Source: Prevotellaceae bacterium (GTDB taxonomy: Bacteria; Bacteroidota; Bacteroidia; Bacteroidales; UBA932). From it: 10,198 nucleotides of DNA. A program made the translations under genes and the position numbers. The notes beneath the pieces are model-generated. The model ran no database searches. It saw only the letters and a program-made list of their open reading frames with translations, and had not been told where the DNA came from. The stretch is taken from assembly GCA_031259655.1 (NCBI GenBank), contig JAIRLF010000063.1, positions 1 through 10,198 on the forward strand, given 5' to 3'. The stretch's first letter is position 1; every line of letters begins with the position of its first letter. Positions 5,416 through 10,198 of the stretch are shown in pieces.

Positions 5416-7218
5416 TCATTTTATTTTTTCAAACAGTTTAAAGGGATATCCACCTCCGTTGAATCCCGCATTTTTGTAAAACTCCACGTATGTCAAACGC
5501 AAAGGATGAACTATCGCTCCCATAACGTTCAACGCAAAATTCAGCCCATGCCCAAACAGGAGTATTACAAGCGTAATAAGCTGACTGACTACGGGAATAT
5601 CTACACCGTCTCCGGTCATTATCGCCAGATTGTTGAAAACTCCGCCGAGAATACCGCCCGTCAATCCTAAGACGAAAAGCCTTATGTACGAGAGCAAATC
5701 GCCAAGCAATCCCGATATCATATTATATGTTGTCAACAGCCCCGAAGCGAAGTTGATAAAAGGATTTTTGCCCGGAGTATTGTAAAACAGCGCAATGAGT
5801 TCCGCCAAGCACCAAATTCCGCCGACGGCGTATAGAATTGCGATATTCTCCGAATCGTTTCTAAATATGTACAACACTGCTCCTCCGATGATTACAACAA
5901 TCCATGCCCATGTCGAAAGCGCATATTTCCAGCCTTTCTGTTTGACGATTTTTGCAGCGTTGACAAACATGGCAAAGATTATCTGCACGAATCCCAGAAT
6001 AAGCGCAAGAACCATCATCCCGAAATTCTCTTCCAGACCAAACAGTTGCTCAACGATTTTGTCGGGTCTTATCCTATCTAACGATATTCCGAAAAACGTT
6101 GCCGTGATAACACCGAACAACAAAGTCGCCGCTCCCATATATTGCGCCAAAGTCAATACAGAACGCACGCCGACGTTTTTGATTTTGAATTTCAATAGCG
6201 AAGCTACGGTCAGGATAAGAAGGCCGTAACCGCCGTCGCCAAGACAAAATCCGAAAAACAGCATGAAAAACGGCGCGAAAAACGGCGTCGGGTCTAATTC
6301 CCTGTAATTCGGCAACGAATACAGGTTAGTGATAGGCTCGAACAGTCGGACAAAACTGTTATTTTTCAGCAATACGGGCGGTTCTTCCTCCTCGCTTATC
6401 TTTTCTTCCGCAAAATAGACCGTCGCCTGAGTATCAAGAAACGTCTCGAATTTTGTTTTGTTTTCTTTTGGCAACCAACCTGTTAATATTTTGAGATTAT
6501 CGCCGGCTTCGTTTTGTGCGCTGAGTTTGGCGATGTTGTTATCAATTGTTTCCGTCAGGCGTTTCCGTTCTTCCGACAAAACTTCGGCAGACAGAGCCAG
6601 CGACTCCATTTGTTTCTCATAATGTGAATATTGCTCATTCAACAGATTCAATTCTTTTTGCAATTTGACATACGATTGCGAAGGCGGTTTGATTGCCTGC
6701 AATTCGAAGTTAAAATCCTGATTGTCGTACAATAGCACAAAATATACCTGTCCTTTGTAACGGTTTATTTCGTAGAGCGGATATAGATTCGCCCAATTTT
6801 CGTCGAACTGTTTGACGGGAACGGCATAGAATTTTGGCGTAATTCCCAACGAAATAATACGTTCGATATCTTCTTCGTTAAATTCTCCCCAAGGAACAGC
6901 TTCTTCGCTCTCTTTCCTGATTTTGCTTATCGAAGCGTCGAGTTTCGCAAGTTGCTCTTTGATATCGGCGTATGTTTCAGCCAAAGCGTATGCGTCGCCC
7001 TCGAACGGAACGGTTTCCGGTTTTGTTTCCATCGCTTTGAGGTCGGAGTATATTTTGTTGAAATTCTCCGCTTTATGAACAATTTTGTTTGTAGCTTCGT
7101 CGAGTTCCACATTACGCGATTCGACATGAATCATTCCAAGTTCCTGCAACTGTTCCAGAAAAAGGTTAAAATCGCCGTGATACAGCAGGAAATTGTATTT
7201 AATCATCGGCGCTATCAT
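5416..7218 (-). CDS. atpI: V-type ATP synthase subunit I (a-type stator subunit)
   Basis: This 600-aa membrane stator subunit provides the ion half-channels next to the K ring. Residues 1-310 form the cytoplasmic arm, with heptad-like coiled-coil stretches around 40-110 and 185-240. The membrane domain (about 312-575) has around seven helices and begins with the family block FFAPFFMLFFGFCLGDGGYG. The arginine that faces the ring is R513 in LLSYIRLFVLGL; a second conserved arginine is R574 in HPLRLTYVEFY. The chain ends with the typical NGGGYPFKLF. Its ATG overlaps the stop of subunit D by four bases (ATGA, 7215-7218), showing translational coupling, and subunit K follows after 24 bp. Length fits bacterial and archaeal I subunits (about 600-660 aa). 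The usual partners E, A and B are not in the window. Confidence 0.95.
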   Translation of the reverse strand: MIAPMIKYNFLLYHGDFNLFLEQLQELGMIHVESRNVELDEATNKIVHKAENFNKIYSDLKAMETKPETVPFEGDAYALAETYADIKEQLAKLDASISKIRKESEEAVPWGEFNEEDIERIISLGITPKFYAVPVKQFDENWANLYPLYEINRYKGQVYFVLLYDNQDFNFELQAIKPPSQSYVKLQKELNLLNEQYSHYEKQMESLALSAEVLSEERKRLTETIDNNIAKLSAQNEAGDNLKILTGWLPKENKTKFETFLDTQATVYFAEEKISEEEEPPVLLKNNSFVRLFEPITNLYSLPNYRELDPTPFFAPFFMLFFGFCLGDGGYGLLILTVASLLKFKIKNVGVRSVLTLAQYMGAATLLFGVITATFFGISLDRIRPDKIVEQLFGLEENFGMMVLALILGFVQIIFAMFVNAAKIVKQKGWKYALSTWAWIVVIIGGAVLYIFRNDSENIAILYAVGGIWCLAELIALFYNTPGKNPFINFASGLLTTYNMISGLLGDLLSYIRLFVLGLTGGILGGVFNNLAIMTGDGVDIPVVSQLITLVILLFGHGLNFALNVMGAIVHPLRLTYVEFYKNAGFNGGGYPFKLFEKIK

Positions 7219-7814
7219 TGTTCGCCCTCCTCTTCCTGACGTTTTTTTACTATCTTTTGAGCTGATTTCGAGAGATTATCCTCGTCTTCCAGAAAACGTT
7301 TGATTTTACGTATGGCTTCGGAATATCCCGGAATCTGCACTTTTTCGTACAGATTTACTTTTTGTGTGGTTTTCTTTCGCGCGTAGTCGAGCAAATTGAT
7401 TTTCTGCACATAAAATTCGTAGCGTATGCCGACAGTTGCAAGTGTTTTGAGTATCTGTATGCCGTCGGTATACCAAACCGGACTGCTGAACAGATTGTAT
7501 TGTCCGACATCGAACAGTACTTCGTCGAGTATGGGAATATTTACTCCCGCAATTTTCACGGAATTTAATTTGACGTCTTTTACGCTCGCCAAATCCGGCT
7601 CAAACTCGTTCCACAAAGCCGAAATATGAGCGTACGACAAAATCAGTTCTTCCAGTTCAGCCGACAATTTCTCCGCTTCTTCCTTTGCCCGCTGAACTTC
7701 CATGCGCAAAGCCGACTCCTTGCTTTTGATTGTCGGCAAGGCTCTTACTCGCATCTTTAGCTGTTTGTTAAGCTCGTTTAGCGAGGTCTTATTGAATTGA
7801 AATTTTATCGCCAT
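7215..7814 (-). CDS. atpD: V-type ATP synthase subunit D (central rotor shaft)
   Basis: This 199-aa protein is the rotor shaft linking the catalytic head to the membrane ring. The sequence MAIKFQFNKTSLNELNKQL, followed by a RALPTIKSKESALR segment, is the typical N-terminus of Bacteroidota D subunits. Both ends are long charged helices (about 1-75 and 135-199) expected to pair as an antiparallel coiled coil, with a small globular part between. I chose ATG 7814 over the in-frame ATG at 7832. The extra residues MVNCTE are not family-like, and the candidate -7 box at 7846-7853 would leave only about 8 nt of leader for 7832 but about 26 nt for 7814. It is the first gene of the visible operon (D-I-K) and overlaps subunit I by four bases. 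In most Bacteroidales the operon reads E, DUF2764, A, B, D, I, K; here the first part is missing and an inverted-repeat element lies upstream. Confidence 0.92.
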   Translation of the reverse strand: MAIKFQFNKTSLNELNKQLKMRVRALPTIKSKESALRMEVQRAKEEAEKLSAELEELILSYAHISALWNEFEPDLASVKDVKLNSVKIAGVNIPILDEVLFDVGQYNLFSSPVWYTDGIQILKTLATVGIRYEFYVQKINLLDYARKKTTQKVNLYEKVQIPGYSEAIRKIKRFLEDEDNLSKSAQKIVKKRQEEEGEQ

Positions 7815-7845
7815 TTCTGTACAATTCACCATTTTTTACACAGTG

Positions 7846-7853
7846 CAAATGTA
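7846..7853 (-). promoter_or_regulatory. Probable -7 promoter element for the V-ATPase D-I-K operon
   Basis: Read on the minus strand the site is TACATTTG, an exact match to TAnnTTTG. Transcription would begin near 7840. No clear -33 TTTG is visible at the right distance. Its existence would allow D-I-K to be transcribed independently of the catalytic subunits. Confidence 0.5.
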
Positions 7854-7886
7854 GGAATTATTTTTGAAATGAGACTTTTTCCCATT

Positions 7887-8029
7887 GAGAAGGGGTGTAC
7901 GACAAAAATAAGGGCAAGGCATGCCTTGCCCCTACCGGCAATGAAACGTATGTTCAACGCTGTCAATTATCTGTAAATCGGCAAATATTTTGATTATAAA
8001 AAAGGAAATTTTGTCGTACACCCCATCTC
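7887..8029 (-). mobile_element. MITE-like inverted-repeat element, copy B (complete, 143 bp)
   Basis: The ends are 21-bp terminal inverted repeats with one mismatch: 7887-7907 (GAGAAGGGG then TGTACGACAAAA) and 8009-8029, read in reverse as GAGATGGGG then TGTACGACAAAA. The interior contains the palindrome at 7912-7931 close to one end and an AT-rich arm. Copy A at 229-344 matches it in reverse orientation, including 40 identical bases (7912-7951) and TATAATCAAAATATTTGC (7981-7998 reversed). There is no coding capacity, so it would need a transposase supplied elsewhere. I cannot identify a target-site duplication. Alternatives are a repeated regulatory or hairpin element rather than a transposon derivative. 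Confidence 0.78.
7912..7931. repeat. GC-rich perfect palindrome inside element copy B
   Basis: GGGCAAGGCA followed by its exact reverse complement, centred between 7921 and 7922. It is the same palindrome as at 322-343, two bases shorter because one outer base differs. CTACCGGC follows. Confidence 0.85.
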
Positions 8030-8061
8030 CCCTTTTCGCTTTCGTAATAAAAAATAATTAT

Positions 8062-8069
8062 TACCTTTG
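8062..8069 (+). promoter_or_regulatory. Probable -7 promoter element for the AKR-DUF6599 unit
   Basis: TACCTTTG matches the Bacteroidota -7 consensus TAnnTTTG. TTTCG at 8040-8044 is a weak -33 candidate 17 bp upstream. The start of transcription would be near 8076, giving a leader of roughly 88 nt. The inverted-repeat element ends 32 bp upstream. Confidence 0.5.
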
Positions 8070-8163
8070 CGTCAAAAATAAGCGCTAAAATTTTTACGAA
8101 GTATTAATGTGTTAAATTTTATAGAATAAATATAGTTTAAATTTTATTAAAATATTTTCAATT

Positions 8164-9348
8164 ATGAAAAGTATTAACAGGCGTAAGTTTTTAAGTCTTT
8201 CCGCTTTAGCGGGAGCGAGTGCAGTTGTGCCACAAATGATTGGCAGTAAATCTGCAACAGCGTCGCCAATCGATGACGCTGAAAAGACGATAGTTACCCG
8301 TCAGCTTGGAAAGACGGGTATGGAAATCCCCATTTTGAGCATGGGCGTCATGCGCGCGGATAATCCCGCTGTTGTCCGTGCGGCATACAATTCGGGGCTC
8401 ACACATTTTGATACCGCTCACGGTTATCAAAGAGGGAAAAACGAGGAAATGCTCGGCGTTTTTTTCAAAGACAAAGACCGCAGTACTTTCACCATTGCGA
8501 CTAAGGGCAAGGCTAATCTCAGATCGGACAATTTCGAACAGGAATACGAAGAACTGTTGAACACGAGCCTCCGCCGTCTTCAAATGGATTACGTGGACAT
8601 CTTTTACGCGCATGCCATTGAGAACACCGGAATAGTCAATGACCCGCGTTTAGTTAAGATGCTGACAAAATTTAAAGCCGAGGGTAAGATTAAGCACATC
8701 GGTTTTTCTACACATGCCAATAAACCCGCTCAAATCGACGAGGCTATTGCCGCCGGAATCTACGAAGTGTGTTTAGTCAGCTATAATTTCAAGTTGAACA
8801 TTCTTCCCGAACTCGACGCGGCAATTCAACGCGGAGTTGACGCCGGAATGGGTTTTGTTGCAATGAAATCGATGGTCGGAGGCGTAGCGGACGCCAAAGC
8901 AAAATCGAAGGTAAACGGCGCAGCCTGTCTGCGTTGGGTATGGCAGAATCCGAATATCACAACTGCGATACCGGGGTTCACGAGTTTCGATTTGCTGGAC
9001 AATTGTTTGGAAGCGGCGCATTCGCCAAAGCTCGGAGAATCGGACGCCAAATATTTGGCGGCGCTTAAAGAACGCGAGCTGCTTTACTGCCAAAATTGCG
9101 GCAATTGCGTGAAACAGTGTTCCAAACATTTGCCTGTTCCCGACATAATGCGCGCCTACATGTATAATTATGGTTACAACTATCCTTCATTATCAAAGGA
9201 TACGCTGGTTGAACTTGCTGTTGCGAGCAACGCATGTTCGGGATGCACAAAATGCACGGTAACACACTGTTCGTCGGGATTTAATGTTGCCGACAAAATT
9301 GCGGCAATTACGCCAATCGTCGATGTTCCTTCACATTTTTTGGCATAA
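8164..9348 (+). CDS. Tat-exported aldo/keto reductase with two C-terminal iron-sulfur motifs
   Basis: This 394-aa protein carries a twin-arginine signal, NRRKFLSLSALAGASA (residues 5-20), so it is probably exported folded and with cofactors. The aldo/keto reductase barrel spans about 44-300. The family tetrad appears as D83 and Y88 (HFDTAHGY), K114 (ATKGK) and H150 (FYAHAI), so NAD(P)H-type chemistry looks intact. A ferredoxin-like tail follows, with two cysteine sets: C309, C312, C315, C319 (C-x2-C-x2-C-x3-C) and C358, C361, C364, C369 (C-x2-C-x2-C-x4-C), each able to hold a [4Fe-4S] cluster. The substrate is unknown. An exported AKR raises the question of how it gets NAD(P)H outside the cytoplasm; electrons may instead enter through the clusters. 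The ATG at 8164 is directly before the Tat motif. A signal-bearing DUF6599-like gene starts 13 bp downstream and is probably co-transcribed. Confidence 0.9.
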   Translation: MKSINRRKFLSLSALAGASAVVPQMIGSKSATASPIDDAEKTIVTRQLGKTGMEIPILSMGVMRADNPAVVRAAYNSGLTHFDTAHGYQRGKNEEMLGVFFKDKDRSTFTIATKGKANLRSDNFEQEYEELLNTSLRRLQMDYVDIFYAHAIENTGIVNDPRLVKMLTKFKAEGKIKHIGFSTHANKPAQIDEAIAAGIYEVCLVSYNFKLNILPELDAAIQRGVDAGMGFVAMKSMVGGVADAKAKSKVNGAACLRWVWQNPNITTAIPGFTSFDLLDNCLEAAHSPKLGESDAKYLAALKERELLYCQNCGNCVKQCSKHLPVPDIMRAYMYNYGYNYPSLSKDTLVELAVASNACSGCTKCTVTHCSSGFNVADKIAAITPIVDVPSHFLA

Positions 9349-9361
9349 ATCGTAAATGTAA

Positions 9362-10198
9362 ATGAAACGTAAAATTACTCTCGTATTAATACTGTTTTGG
9401 TTTGCTGGACAAGTCGTTGCGCAGTCGCCAAAAGAAATACACGCCGGTTTACCGGAAATCAAAGACTGGAAAATATCGCCCGACATAGAGGTGTTCGACA
9501 GCGATAATTTATACGAACGTATCAACGGCGCCGCGCCCCTGTTTATCGAAAATAATTTCAGAGAAATGACAAGCATGGTCTATACTTGCGGCGACGATTA
9601 CATTACTGTTCAGGCATATCGCCACGCGACACCCGAAGACGCTTTCGGAATGTATGCTTCCGAACGTTCGGCGGATATGACATTTTATCCCGACATCGGC
9701 GGCGAAGCGCAAGGCGACGACTATGGACTGTTTTTCTTTTCGGGCAGCGTCTATGTGAAAATGTCGTCGAACAATAACGGCGAAGCTATTACAAATGTAT
9801 ATAAGGAAATAGCCAAGGGTCTGGCTACAAAGATTGATTCGGACGCTTCGTACCCCGCAATTTTCGATTTGTTTCCGAAAGAGGGGTTGATTCCTCATAC
9901 TCAATCGTATATTACAAAAAATTATATCGGACACGAATTTCTGAAACCTGTCTATACGGCTGATTATGATATGAACGGGCAAAAATTTCAGTTTTTCGTC
10001 ATCGACGGAAAGACAAAAGAAGAAGCCAAGAAAATTTTGGACGATTATTTCGGTTTTACGAAACAACCGCTGAATTTCACCGAAGGCAATCTTCGCGCCG
10101 AAGACCGTTATAACGGTAATATTCCGATAATCTGGAGAAAACAATATATCACAGGAGTTTTCAACGAAAGCGGTAAGGATTTTCCGGAAGACATATAC
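9362..10198 (+). CDS. Secreted DUF6599-like protein, 3' end outside the window
   Basis: The frame is open from ATG 9362 to the last base (279 codons, no stop seen). Residues 1-20, MKRKITLVLILFWFAGQVVA, form a signal peptide with probable cleavage before QSPKE. The mature protein begins LPEIKDWKISPDIEVFDSDN and then LYERINGAAPLFIENNF. The W...ENLYE-INGAA-L pattern resembles the DUF6599 family as I remember it; no activity is known for that family. Later segments such as DAFGMYASERSADM and GLFFFSGSVYVKM support a soluble beta-rich domain, but I see no catalytic motif. It follows the Tat-exported AKR by 13 bp on the same strand, so both likely act outside the cytoplasmic membrane and share a promoter. 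The family name is from memory of its motif and needs a profile search; that it is a real secreted protein is much surer. Confidence 0.8.
   Translation, partial: MKRKITLVLILFWFAGQVVAQSPKEIHAGLPEIKDWKISPDIEVFDSDNLYERINGAAPLFIENNFREMTSMVYTCGDDYITVQAYRHATPEDAFGMYASERSADMTFYPDIGGEAQGDDYGLFFFSGSVYVKMSSNNNGEAITNVYKEIAKGLATKIDSDASYPAIFDLFPKEGLIPHTQSYITKNYIGHEFLKPVYTADYDMNGQKFQFFVIDGKTKEEAKKILDDYFGFTKQPLNFTEGNLRAEDRYNGNIPIIWRKQYITGVFNESGKDFPEDIY

Larger units (their letters stand above)
7833..8163. other. Divergent intergenic region between V-ATPase D and the AKR gene
   Basis: This 331-bp stretch contains no gene. From left to right it holds the minus-strand -7 element of the ATPase operon (7846-7853), the complete inverted-repeat element (7887-8029), the + strand -7 element of the AKR gene (8062-8069) and an AT-rich leader (8077-8163) rich in TTTTA and AAATA words. 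Confidence 0.8.

Noticed and set aside
5795..6229. 144-codon + strand frame inside the subunit I gene
   Set aside because: It lies antisense to a strongly supported membrane protein gene and has no independent support.
9509..10144. 211-codon minus-strand frame opposite the DUF6599-like gene
   Set aside because: It is a shadow of the + strand gene, which has a signal peptide, family-like motifs and operon spacing; the minus-strand peptide has no coherent domain.

Overview
The window looks like a chromosomal segment from an uncultured member of the Bacteroidales (Bacteroidota). The grounds are -7 promoter elements of the Bacteroidota form TAnnTTTG upstream of three genes, leaders without clear Shine-Dalgarno sequences, the Bacteroidales-style V-type ATPase subunit order D-I-K, and lysine-rich proteins in a moderately AT-rich genome. 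The assignment is by pattern only and does not reach genus level.

Layout, left to right. Positions 1-190 are a tandem array of about 8.6 copies of a 22-bp unit that runs off the left edge. A damaged copy of a small inverted-repeat element follows (229-344), then a promoter and uxaB (tagaturonate reductase, 424-1869, +). A very AT-rich gap (1870-2227) holds a cluster of DnaA-box-like 9-mers. mnmG (tRNA wobble-uridine modification, 2228-4108, +) follows, with a perfect 16-bp parS-like site eight bases after its stop codon. The gap 4109-4944 lies between convergent genes and contains no convincing gene. It is filled with short palindromes of several sequence types, some set in a repeated spacer. 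Next, on the minus strand, is the tail of a V-type ATPase operon, read as subunits D, I and K (7814 to 4945). A second, complete copy of the small inverted-repeat element (7887-8029) sits between the divergent promoters of the ATPase operon and of a two-gene + strand unit. That unit encodes a Tat-exported, iron-sulfur aldo/keto reductase (8164-9348) and a secreted DUF6599-like protein cut by the window edge (9362 onward).

How the parts fit. uxaB belongs to galacturonate catabolism and mnmG to translation fidelity. The ATPase subunits form the stator/rotor-linking and membrane part of a rotary pump; its ion-binding residues match the Na+ type, but the catalytic subunits are not in this window. 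The AKR/DUF6599 pair probably acts outside the cytoplasmic membrane in an unknown redox role.

The most interesting observations are non-coding: a possible replication origin (9-mer cluster, AT-rich tract, adjacent mnmG, nearby parS, and opposite base skew in the two flanking genes); a MITE-like element present twice in inverted orientation and both times just upstream of a promoter; and a family of palindromes whose arms change in a compensating way. None of these can be settled without genome-wide searches.
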